From NCBI GenBank assembly GCA_027604665.1, contig JADGIZ010000034.1, positions 1-38,035 of the forward strand: a stretch of DNA of 38,035 bases, in the 5' to 3' direction. The translations under genes were made by a program, and so were the position numbers. How positions within the stretch are numbered: position 1 is the first letter of the stretch; every line of letters starts with the position of its first letter. The DNA is from Polyrhizophydium stewartii (lineage: Eukaryota; Chytridiomycota; Chytridiomycetes; Rhizophydiales). The notes under the pieces are model-generated. The model saw nothing but the letters and a program-made list of their open reading frames with translations, had not been told where the DNA came from and did not search any database. Below, piece after piece: positions 1-9,600 of the stretch.

Positions 1-711
1 GCCCCGGCCCCAGCCCCCGCCTGTCTGTCGCCGAGCGCTGACTTTCGAGAAAAAAACGCATCCCCAAACGCCGACGCTGGCGACAACGCCGATGTCGACG
101 CCAACCGTGTGGCGCGCGCGGCCCGCATGCGCGATCTGCTGCGACTGGCACCGGCGGTGGCCGTGCAGACCAGGACGTGACCGTCAGGCGGATCCTCGAG
201 AAGTTTGTTCCGCTTGGCCAGAAGCTGGAACGCCGCGCGCCATCCAAGCCACAGCTCGACGAGCACGGCCGCTCCTATACGACCGGCTCGCGCAAGACGT
301 CCCGCTCGCAGTGCTGGCTCGTGCCCGGCGACGGCCAGATCTACGTCAACGGCTCGCGTCTCAACGAGTATTTCCCGATGCTGATGAACCGCGAGGCGGT
401 CGTGCAGCCCTTTGAGGTTGCTGACCGCCTGGCAAAGTACAACGTGTGGGCGATCGTCTCCGGAGGCGGCCCCAACGGCCAGGCGGATGCGATTGGCGTC
501 GCGATCGCGCGCGGCCTCGCCGTGCACGAGCCGGAGCTCGAGCCGATCTTGGTCAAGGGTGCGTCGCCTCTGGGATGGTGCCGTGTTGCGCTTCTCGGGC
601 TGACTGTTTCGATCTGCAGGCGGCCTCACCAAGGTCGACATTCGCCAGGTCGAGCGCAAGAAGACGGGCCAGCCCAAGGCGAGGAAGAAGAACGCATGGG
701 TCAAGCGTTAG
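1..711 (+). CDS. MRPS9: Mitochondrial small-subunit ribosomal protein uS9m (S9), 5' end unresolved
   Basis: The protein belongs to the mitochondrial ribosomal small subunit. The readable coding part runs from about 177 to 558, then an intron 559-619 (61 nt, GTGCGT donor, CTGAC branch site, CTGCAG acceptor), then 620-711 ending in TAG. The reading frame contains the S9 hallmarks: an SYTTGSRKTS segment, GDGQIYVNG, NEYFPM, and the basic C-terminal tail GLTKVDIRQVERKK...NAWVKR typical of uS9 proteins, whose end reaches the decoding centre. The N-terminal part is uncertain: upstream of about 177 another frame (ARAARMRDLLRLAPAVAVQ, about 105-172) looks coding but is shifted and ends at a TGA, so an intron, an assembly slip or an exon outside the window is likely. 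The gene converges on the p47 gene, 228 bp away. Confidence 0.85.
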
Positions 712-939
712 ACTTGCGCCTCTTCCAATCTTCTTTCTATGCGCCTGCTTGCGCGCTCTTTCCCTGCGCAACAACGGCAAACTTCTGTCTTGTTTCCTCA
801 ACGCCGCCGCACAATGCTTCTGCCGCCGCAGCGGGTGAGCTTGGCAGCGCGCTTGGATCATCCTTCATTCGGCTTTTGGAACCCAAAACGACGGCACCGT
901 CTTGACTCCGAGTCGAGATCCGCAGGGTCCGGCAGGCAC

Positions 940-2862
940 TCAAGCGAGCCGCTGGACAACGACAGAGTTGAGCAGACCGGCATCCTTGAGCGTCAGATTC
1001 ATGTCCTTAAGCTCGCGCATGGGCAACGTCGTCTGCATGACAAACGCCTGCGTGTCGGGCCGCGAGCTTGGCCGCCGGCAAGGAAAACTGTTAGCATGCA
1101 CCAACGCGGTGTGCGACTGGAGCTCGAGCCAAAGACTCACGCTCGCACAAAGTTGTACAGATCGGCCACGGTGTGCGAGTGGTTGAACTTGGCTACCATG
1201 CTGCCTGTCGAGTCAGCACGCGGACACGCAGGGGTGCAGTCGCGCCGTCGCTGGCGCCGCGGCAGCTCACCGTGTGCCATCAGAGAGGCGGATCTGGATC
1301 GACGTGGACGGCAGATTGTGGTCGACGGAGACCTGCGTTGCGGTGCCGGGGAACGTGCCGGGCATGGGCATCGACGCTGCCGCAGCAGCCGCGGCCGACT
1401 CGCCGGGCACCACGCCGCCCAGGCGGTTGCCGGTACCCGAAAACGCCGGCGCGGGCTTCTTGGGCGGCGGCTTGTAGTTCTCCTGCATGCGGTGCGCGAC
1501 CTTGACCTCGACGGGCTGGCCGTATGCGACGTTGAGCAGCGAGGTTGGGGCACGCCTGCATCGCAAGGAGCATTACGAGCCTGGATTTAAGCATGCGATG
1601 AGTTCGCGGATGTGACGCACCCGCTGTTGATGGCCTTGAGGAACTCCTGGTTGGCAGGATCGTCGTACCGGAGCAGAGGTCCGTCGTCGATGCTGAAGCC
1701 GTCGCGCCAAAAAGTCAGCTGGCGGTCGACCTGTAATCACAATCCGCACGGGAGACATGTCAGAATCGCTTGGTCGTTGCTTCCCATCCGATCGTGCACC
1801 GACCCGCTGTGTCGAGGGGTCCTCGGTTGGCTGCGGCGCGCTGACGACGGGCTGCGACGGGCCTGCACCAGCATCATCCTCAGATCCCAGGCGGTATCCT
1901 GCGCGGCCACAGGCATGTGAGCGGAATCAAATCAGTCGCTGGGCAGAGGCGGAAGAGGCTGCCACGCACCTGAGCCGCCAAAGTACGAAGGCTTCTTTGC
2001 TTTTCCACTGTCTTCGTCGTCGGGAGGCGGGCCAGTCCTGCATGGCATGCATGAGCACGGCGGCGGCATCGCAACTGGGCAGCAGGGTGCATATCCTCAC
2101 TTGGCTGCCTTGTCGAGGATTCCTTTGACGAGATCCAAGGCACCGCCCTTGTTGTCCTTGGGGCCGCCTTGCATCATCACGCCGCTGAGGCAGCAGCGCG
2201 AGCAGATGCATCGTCAACACCTCGAGGCGGCGCGGGGATGGGCGTGGAAGCCAACGCACGACTTCTCGCCGCCGGCAAAGTAGTTCTCGCCCTCGTCGGC
2301 ATCGCTCTCGTCGCTGCCTCCGCCGGCAAGCAGCTCTTGGAAGGTCCTGACGCGGGCAGTGCCGGTGGACCTGCTCGTTGCGGCCTTGTTAGCGGGCTCG
2401 TTCCCCGGCCGCAGCGCAGGCGGTCCTGCAGGGCAAGGCCCACTTGCCTTGGTGGCGGGGCGGACGACGACGAGCCGGTGCCGACTGCCGGCGCCGAGGC
2501 GGCCGAGGGCTCGGGTGAGGGGGACGCCTCGCTGGCAGACCCGCCGTGCCCCTCAAAGAAGGAGCTAATGGCCGCCTGTGGGTGTGGCCCGGGCGTCAGC
2601 AGCGGCAGCGGCAGTGGGCGACGGCCGACCAAAGTGGGCCGGAGCCAGGGTCAACCGCACCTGCAGATCCCACTTGGCGCTCTCGAGATAGAACTGGGCT
2701 GGACGGCCGGCGACAAGGCGGGTGCCGCGCAGATGAATGGGACGTCAGCTTGGCTGGAGCAGGGGGCGGGCTGCGAGGCAGGCGCACGGCAAGCGCACCT
2801 TGCTCGCCCTCGACGCCGGTGATGGCCGCGAACTGCGCCAGAAGGTCGCTTCGGTCCGACAT
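940..2862 (-). CDS. SHP1: p47/Shp1-type UBA-SEP-UBX cofactor of Cdc48/p97
   Basis: This is an adaptor that links the Cdc48/p97 ATPase to ubiquitin-dependent membrane fusion and protein turnover. Eleven exons read on the minus strand: 2862-2799, 2698-2661, 2575-2448, 2370-2260, 2184-2101, 2037-1970, 1898-1804, 1730-1621, 1555-1271, 1200-1141 and 1066-940; all phases agree and give 389 aa. The N-terminus has a UBA-like domain (residues about 1-45, [11 protein letters not shown]...[11 protein letters not shown]...SFF), then an acidic Ser/Gly linker, an FGGSGYRLG motif, the SEP domain ([13 protein letters not shown]...[10 protein letters not shown]...GQPVEVKV) and a C-terminal UBX domain ([11 protein letters not shown]...[12 protein letters not shown]...[16 protein letters not shown]). 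The ATG at 2862 begins the conserved UBA segment. Intron 3 (2447-2371) appears to be GC-AG with donor AG|GCAAGT. Family assignment is firm; the linker joins are less so. Confidence 0.93.
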
Positions 2863-3045
2863 CTCCCGGCCTGGCGTGCGGGCGTGCGGGCGTGTGGACG
2901 CGCAGAGGACACGTGCGGGGAGTCGTCAGCACTGCTTCCATGCGCCCGGCCGAGCGGCGGGCCAGCCGCGCGCGCGGGCTGCGTCCAGGCGCGGCCTTGG
3001 GCAGGCGGCGGGCGGCGGCGCGCAACCTTGCTGCGATCTCGAAGA
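2863..3045. promoter_or_regulatory. Divergent promoter interval between p47 and GRASP
   Basis: About 180 bp of very GC-rich DNA separates the p47 start codon (minus strand, 2862) from the proposed first GRASP coding bases (plus strand, 3046-3047). I see no TATA box. The interval must hold the promoters of both genes, or at least their 5' untranslated regions. Long open frames here are a by-product of high GC. Confidence 0.45.
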
Positions 3046-4365
3046 ATGTTGGCGACCTCGGTTCGCGGCGGCTTTTGGCTTGCGGCGTCCGCGGCTGCCT
3101 CGGACGGCGCCGGCGCCGGACGGTGCGCCGCAAGCGCCGCGCGCGCAGACGGCTGATGCACGGCGCACTTGCTCAGGGGTGCCGCGCAGAGCGCCGAGGA
3201 CGGCGACCAGACCCACGGCTACCATGTGGTGCAGGTGCGCCGCCGCCGCTTGCTGTCCCCCGTTGGCGACGCCTGCTCATGCGGCCGCGTGCTGGGTGCC
3301 TGCGCTGCGCAGGTCGTGCCCAATGGACCCGCAGACAAGGCCGGCCTTGAGGTCTTCTTTGACTACATCACGCATGTCAACGGAATGTGGGTCATGCCTG
3401 CTGCGTGGCGGCTCGCGGAGGCTCGACTGCTGACGGCCTCGGAACGCTCACCTGTGGCGTGCTCGGCGTGCTCAGGCGGTTGGTGAGCGAGACCAGAGCG
3501 TGTCTTGGACCAACAGGGGGTGGGAAGCAGCTGACGCTGTGCGACCATAGGGCCTGGAGCCCAAGGTGCTCGCAAGCCAGATCCGGAGCCACGTCGGCCG
3601 GCCAGTTGGTTTGCTCGTCTTCAGCACCAAGACCATGCGGTCTCGACGTGGGTTGGACTGTGCGAGGCGGCGGCGGCGATGGAGGGTATGTGCTGATAGA
3701 GGGTACGCACAGCGGTCACGATCGTGCCGCAGGAGAACGACTACGGCTTCCTCGGCTGCAGCGTGCGCTTCTGCGATTTTGGCGGCGCGGCAGACCACAT
3801 CTGGCACATTCTCGCCGTGTGGGTCGCCGCCGTGGCAAGCATGCGGTTTGGCAGTCTCCTGGCGTGCTGACTGCGCGATCATGGCAGATATCCCAACTCG
3901 CCCGCCGAGACTGCCGGCTTGCAGGCGCATACAGATTTTATTGTCGGCACGCCAAACACGTCCCTGCATGAGAAGGACGACTTTTTTGATCTCGTCAAGA
4001 AGCACCTGCGCAAACCGCTGCAGCTGTACGTGTACAACTCGGAGATGGACATGATCAGAGAGGTTCTGCTTGTTCCCAGCACAGAGTGGGGTGGCGAAGG
4101 ATAGTGAGTTGAAGACGCGCGACCTGCGTGCCCACGACTCGAGTCAGCGCTGAAACAATGCCGGCCCTGCCCCAGCCTTGGTTGTGATGTCGGCTATGGT
4201 CACTTGCACCGGATCGCAAATGGCTCGAATCCCCAAGTAGCTGTGGCGAGTACCCGTGATCATTCGCACGACCACGACCACGATCATGAGGAGCAGCAAC
4301 AGCATCAGCAGGGCAGCGAGCGCGACCCGCTGCTGCCGAGCCCGCCGCGCCGAGCCGAGGCGTGA
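3046..4365 (+). CDS. GRH1: GRASP55/65 family Golgi reassembly-stacking protein
   Basis: GRASPs are peripheral Golgi proteins with two PDZ-like domains that link cisternae and serve unconventional secretion. Proposed exons: 3046-3047, 3177-3234, 3313-3390, 3551-3639, 3702-3818, 3888-4103 and 4176-4365 (750 nt, 249 aa). PDZ1 contains GYHVVQVVPNGPADKAGLEVFFDYI and a GRPVGLLVFSTKTMRVR strand; PDZ2 contains GFLGCSVRFCDF, WHILAVYPNSPAETAGL, TDFIVG, and KPLQLYVYNSE...STEWGGEG followed by LGCDVGYGHLHRI. These match the family closely. The C-terminus is a short His/Asp then Gln-rich tail (HSHDHDHDHEEQQQHQQ) instead of the long Ser/Pro-rich tail of animal GRASPs. The start is inferred: AT at 3046-3047 joined to G at 3177 gives MGAAQS, the N-myristoylation pattern of animal GRASPs. 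Donors at 3391 (GTCATG) and 3640 (GTCTCG) are unusual and were chosen by phase and similarity. Confidence 0.9.
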
Positions 4366-4410
4366 GCCGAATCCAATGAACAGAAATCAGTCTTTCCTCG
4401 ATTACCGTCA

Positions 4411-4948
4411 ATGTCAAGCTCAGCATCGTCGCCGACACAGCTGCGCTGCAAAAAGTGCAGGTGCGCGGGAGCACGGCCGGCGGCAGCGAGAGCAGCGAGA
4501 GCAGCGTTTCCTCTTGCGGCAAGGCCAGGCTGACGCTCTGCCGCTGCATGTGTGGGCGTGTGCGCCTGCGGCGTCTGCACGGCCGCATGCTGCCAGGTTC
4601 GAGCTCGCGCGCGGAGCCGACATCGTCGAGCACGAGCCCGGCGCTGGCCAAGCGGCGTTTGCGTACCACAAGCGCGCGAGTGCGCTGGCGGGCGGGGCGA
4701 GCGGCGGTGCGGGCAGCCGGTCTGCCTGCACGGCGTTTTTCGTCGATGCGTCGGTGCACTGGCTCGCCGGGCTGGGCGAGGACACCGTCGAGGGAAAGCT
4801 GTCTTGCCCAAAGTGCGACGCCAAGGTCGGGTCATACCATCTTGCGGGCATCCCGTGCTCGTGCGGCACCTGGGTCGCGCCGGCCTATTCGCTCATCAAG
4901 ACAAAGGTCGATGCCGTTGTTGCCGCACCGCCGCCTGTTCGGCAGTGA
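4411..4948 (+). CDS. Stand-alone Yvh1/DUSP12-type C-terminal zinc-binding domain protein (no phosphatase domain)
   Basis: Two exons, 4411-4460 and 4597-4948 (intron 136 nt), encode 133 aa. The whole protein corresponds to the C-terminal zinc domain of Yvh1/DUSP12: RCKKCR near the N-terminus, then IVEHEPG, AFFVDASVHWL, KLSCPKCDAKVGSYHLAG and CSCGTWVAPAYSLIKTKVD. The cysteine pairs CKKC, CPKC and CSC are the expected zinc ligands. In yeast, this domain of Yvh1 drives release of Mrt4 from pre-60S ribosomes independently of phosphatase activity, so a ribosome-assembly role is the natural inference. No dual-specificity phosphatase domain (HCxxGxxRS) precedes it: the GRASP stop codon is only 45 bp upstream of the ATG. 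The protein could be a separate paralogue or the result of gene fission. Start ATG 4411 begins MSSSASSPTQLRCKKC. Confidence 0.82.
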
Positions 4949-5322
4949 AGGATCCAGCTCCCGCTACGGAGACGGGGCTGTCGAAGTCGGGGACACGAAT
5001 AGCTTCATTGGCCGGTTCATGGACAAAGAATGAGAGCGCCTGCGGCACACGCTGCGGCGGCGGCAGACAACATTGCTGTCGCAGACGCAGCGGATCTGGC
5101 GCTGGGCGAGGCGAGAGAAAGACAACAAAGAAAGAAGGAGGGATGCGCAGACACGGCGTTGCGCGGGGCCGCGAGGCGGGGGTGTCGCGAGACGAGATGC
5201 ATCCAATTGAGCATCATTTCGTGCACGCGGGGCAGCGTCTTGCCGGATTGACTGTGCAATGGGGAGGAAGGGGGAGGAGAGGGCAAGAGCACCGCACGGA
5301 TCGGCCCCGCTGCCTCGTCGGC
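4949..5322. other. Convergent intergenic interval, no gene recognised
   Basis: This 374-bp stretch lies between the stop codons of the zinc-domain gene (plus) and the RNR-inhibitor gene (minus). Short open frames exist on both strands, including one ending at 5033, but none shows a conserved motif, a convincing start or splice context. The stretch 5100-5290 is purine-rich on the plus strand. It presumably contains both 3' untranslated regions. Confidence 0.5.
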
Positions 5323-6438
5323 TCAGTTTTGCGAGCGGAAGAAGTCGGTGATGTCGCGCTGGCGCTTGACGCCCGCGACGGCGTCCGTCTTGGGCGACAT
5401 GGGCACGACAGAGACCGGGGCAGTGACCAAGGTCTGCGAAATGATCTGCTTGGCCTGCTCCTGGACCTCGCGCTCAAACAGCGAGGTGTTGGGCTTCTTG
5501 GTGATCTGGTATCCGGCCGGGATTGCTTTGTCGCGGCATCGGTGGGCATCCGGCCAGGCAAACGAGCGAGGGTCAGACGCAGGCCGCGACCGCATCAGCA
5601 TATCGAGCGCAGCAGCAACTCACATTTCCTGACACGCATGCCCATGCTGGCGGCCGTCGCCGCGCGCGGCAAGGTGTCGCCGCCAGGGAAGCGCGACGCG
5701 AAATCACGATTTTGGGTGTGGAGGCGGCGCGGCGTCCACGGCCGTGAGGCATGGCGGGTTGGACGTGCGCCGCGGCCGCGGGCGAGAGCCACACGAGTAG
5801 GGCATGCGCACGCACATGCGCGCGGGGCAGGAGCACACACGCACGGTCAGCAGGCGGTTCTGGGCAGCCGCGGCGGGCGGCCGCCTTGGCGGGCGAGTCT
5901 CGGCGGCCGCTGCAGCCACAGCCGCCGTCCACGACGGACCGCACGGATATCTGCCACGCCCAGGTTTCCTGCTGTGCCGCGGGCGGCACGAAGACGGGCC
6001 CGCAGATGCGCCCACGCTCGGCACAGGCCGCCGCATGTCTGGCAAGGCGCCCAAGGCGCCAGCGGCCGCCTGCGGGACACCAGTGTGGGCGGTGCCGGCA
6101 TCTGCGCCGCACAATTGCTCGGCGGCCGGCGGCGGCCAGGGCCGCGGGGCGAGCGCGACCCGCTGCAGGCCACCGCGCGGGCCAGCGCGCGCGTCCACCT
6201 GGCAGGCGGCTTGTCCGGCTGTTGCGGCTTGCGGACACGAGCAGGCGCAGTGGGCGCTGGGCGCTTCGGGCGGCTCGGGGTTCCCGCAGGTGGGCGGCAG
6301 CGGCAGCGGCGGCGGCGTGGGGCGCGAGGCGCGGCCGACTTACGTCGTGAGCCGCGCCTGCGTGCCGACGGGGATGTCGGAGCGCTGGATGGGGGCGGCG
6401 TCGACAGACTCGACGCGGACTCGCTTCTCCGAGGTCAT
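5323..6438 (-). CDS. Spd1/Dif1-type ribonucleotide reductase inhibitor with C-terminal PIP box
   Basis: Small fungal proteins of this family bind ribonucleotide reductase and restrain dNTP supply; Spd1 is destroyed by CRL4-Cdt2 through a PCNA-dependent degron. Three exons read on the minus strand: 6438-6344, 5646-5624 (only 23 nt) and 5525-5323, giving 106 aa. The phases fit, and the joined centre reads TTMGMRVRKSIPAGYQ, matching the family signature (V/M)GMRVRKS(V/I)P(E/A)GY. The C-terminus, RQRDITDFFRSQN, is a textbook PCNA-interacting PIP box (Q-x-x-I-x-x-F-F). In family members I recall, a QxxIxxFF motif sits near the N-terminus, so its position here is unusual. The first intron (697 nt) is very long for this window, and an extra exon inside it cannot be excluded. 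The ATG at 6438 gives MTSEKRVRVESV. Confidence 0.75.
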
Positions 6439-6669
6439 CAGGTGTCGAGCAGAGGGGGGCGAAATGCGGGAAACGTTTGGGGCGTGATTGCGGTTTTATA
6501 CCCGGCACGCGTGACTCCGGCCAATCAGAGCGCAGAGTCACCAGCCCGCATCGCCTGCCAGCGGCCGCCTTGCGGTCCCCTCCCAGCCGGCCGGGCCGCG
6601 GCGTGCCCCGATCCGGCGCCGCGCGCCAGCTGGAAACGCACACGGCGCTGCGCTACGCGCGGCAGCGGC

Positions 6670-9600
6670 TCACAGGCGCGCCGCGGGGTGCGCCGGGTCG
6701 TCCCCGATCTGCAGGTAGCGTGTGTTGAGCGGGAACGCCGCCCGCAACACGTCCCACAGCGTCTTGGCGTACACAAACTCGATGTCGCCCTTGACGTTGT
6801 GCGGGATGTCGGCCTGGACGTCCTTTTGGTTGCGAAGTGGCAGGATGATCCGGTTGACGCCCGCGCGGTGCGCCGCAAGCACCTTCTCCTTGATGCCGCC
6901 CACAGGCAGCACCTGGCCGCGCAGCGTCACCTCGCCCGTCATGGCCGTGTGCTCGCGCACCAGGCTGCCCGTCATCAGCGAGACCAGCGCCGTCACAATC
7001 GTCACGCCCGCGCTGCCAACATCGTCAGCACATCCTGCACGGTCTCTCGCCCGTGCCGACTCGTCGCGCCAGCGCCTGCTTCGCTCACCTCGGACCGTCC
7101 TTTGGCACCGCGCCGGCCGGAAAGTGAATGTGCACGTCCGTGTCCTCAAAGACGTTCTTGTGCGCGGACTGGATGCCGAGCTTGGACGCGTTCGCGCGCA
7201 CCCATGTGAGGCCGATCTGTGCCGACTCCTTGATGACGTCGCCGAGCTTGCCTGCAAGCGGGCACCAGACTTAGCGCGCACATTGTGGCTGCAGACGTGC
7301 AGCACCAGCCAGGAAGACGCACCCGTCAAGTGCAGGGTACCCTTGCCCGGCGTCGCCGTCGCCTCGATGAACAAAAGACCGCCGGAGCCCGACGATGTGT
7401 ATGCCAGGCCCGTCACGACGCCAGGTACGCCCATGCGCTCGGCAATCTCGTCGTCGTAGCGCTCCGCCTGCGGCCACAGGCGCCGGTCAGTGATCTGGAG
7501 CGCAGCCAGCCCATGCCTGGCGCGAGCCCACCCCAAGAATGTTCTCGAGCGTGGCCTGCGTAACCTTGCCGTCAAAGAGCGCCTCACGGCCGCTCTCCTT
7601 TGCCTGCGAGTATTCGACCGCGAGGAAGCGGCACACGGCGCCAATCTCGCGCTCGAGGCTGCGCACGCCGGCCTCGTGTGTGTATCCCGTCGCAATCTTG
7701 AGGATCACATCGTCTGCCATCGAAATGCTTCCCGAGTCCAGGCCGTGCGCAGCAATCTGCTTGGGCAGCAGGTACCGCTTCGCGATGCTGAGCTTCTCGT
7801 CAAACGTGTAGCCCGGAATCTGGATGATCTCCATGCGGTCGAGGAGCGGCGCCGGCACCGTGTCGAGCTCGTTGGCCGTCGCAATGAACAGCACGTTGGA
7901 AAGATCAAATGGGATGTTGAGATAATGGTCCGAGAACGTCGAGTTTTGTTCGGGATCCAGGACTTCCAGCAGCGCCGATGACGGGTCGCCGCGGAAGTCG
8001 CGGCCGAGTTTGTCGATCTCGTCTGCAGTCCGTCAACATCAGCATTGCACTGGCTCCCACGCGGTGCTCGCGACCTATCGCGGCGGCTCACCCAGCAAGA
8101 AGACGGGATTGTTGACACCGCACCGACGGAGACCCTGAATGATCAGGCCCGGCAGCGAGCCAATGTACGTGCGGCGGTGGCCGCGAATCTCGGCTTCGTC
8201 ACGCACACCACCGAGCGAGATGCGATAGAACTTTCGGCCGAGCGCGTTCGCAATCGATCGGCCCAGGCTCGTCTTGCCGACTCCGGGCGGGCCGACAAAG
8301 CACAAGATCGGACCACGAAGGTCCTTCTTGAGCTTGCGCACAGCTAGGTACTCGATGATGCGCGTCTTGACGCGATCAAGGCCGTGGTGGTCGCTGTCGA
8401 GCACGCCGCGCGAGCTCGTCACGTCCAGATTGTCAGCCGTGGCCTTGCTCCACGGCAGCTCGATGATCCATTCGAGATACGTGCGGATGACCTGGTACTC
8501 GGCCATGCCCGGATTCATGCGCTTGAGCCGTTTGAGCTCCGTCTGCGCGGCGCGCTGCGCGTCCTCGGGTAGCTTGGCATCGGCCAGACGCTTGGCAAGG
8601 TCCCCGGCGTCGTCGTCGCCGTCGCCGCCGTCTGTTTCGCCGAGCTCTTTCTTGATGGCTTCAAGCTGGCGTTTTAACACAGACGAGAGTGCGCGCGTGT
8701 GTGAGAGGCAGTGAATAGGGCATGCCAGCAACCAAGGCGATCCGTCGGGAAACGCACCTGTTCGCGCAACAGAAACTCGCGCTGCTTCTTGCCCAGCTTG
8801 TTCTCGATGGTGCTCTGCAGTTTCTGCGAGATCTTGAAGACCTGGACCTGGCGGTTGATGAGCGACACGACCTTTTCAATGCGCGGCTTGAGCTCCACTG
8901 TCTCGAGAATGTCGAGCTTCTCTTCGAGCGTCAGGTCAATCATGGATGAGAACAGGTCTGCAAGCTGGCCGGCCGGCGTCGACCCCAGCATCTCGCGCAG
9001 CTGGCTGAGGACTGTGGATGGCAGCTGAAGCTGCGAGAGAGCCTGCGATAGGTCTGAGCAAGGGGACCGCTGTGAGTGGATCCGTACTCGGATGCAGGGC
9101 GTTGAGTGGGCTAGGCGGACGCACCGTTGCCTGCCTGGCGCAGGCTCATGACGAGCGCCTGCAGCTCCATGTCGCCCTTGGGCACCTCTGGGCAAGGCGA
9201 GATGTTTGCCGTCGTCGATGCGGTTGTGAATGCGGATCGTGCATGGCGCCGAAGCGGCGGCGCAATGCATGTGGCAGCGGTCAGCGCACGGTGTCGCTGG
9301 GACAGGGGCGGCGGGCGGTGGTGCCCGCGGAGCGCAGACGCGGATCGGATCGGAGCAGCATGGGCGGGCGGGGGACGGGGCAGCCACATGGTGCCATTCA
9401 CGTGCATCGCGGCGGATGCGGGCCAACAGATGCGGCAGAGGCGCCGCACCTGGCTCGAGGAACAGCTTGACGGAAGCTTCGAGAAACGGCGTGTTGCGGG
9501 TGACCTCGAGCACCTTGAATCGGGCGATGCCTGCGGAAGCATGCGCTGGGCGTCAGCGCCGTCGGGGAGAGTGTGTATTGTGCCAGAGGCCGGCGATAAC

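Noticed and set aside
92..415. ATG-started frame overlapping the uS9m gene
   Set aside because: It is out of phase with the conserved S9 segments and has no recognisable motif.
4411..4948. Zinc-domain gene as the last exon(s) of the GRASP gene
   Set aside because: The GRASP frame ends in TGA at 4363-4365 after a typical PDZ2 ending and tail, and the zinc gene has its own ATG 45 bp further on.
5030..5251. Small plus-strand frame after the zinc-domain gene (MRAPAAHAAAAAD...)
   Set aside because: It is Ala/Arg-rich without motif, lies in the convergent 3' gap, and has no splice or start support.
4552..7209. 885-codon open frame on the plus strand
   Set aside because: It starts inside the zinc-domain gene in the wrong frame and runs antisense to the RNR inhibitor and Lon. 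Its composition is shadow-like (Arg/Ala/Gly) with no motif.
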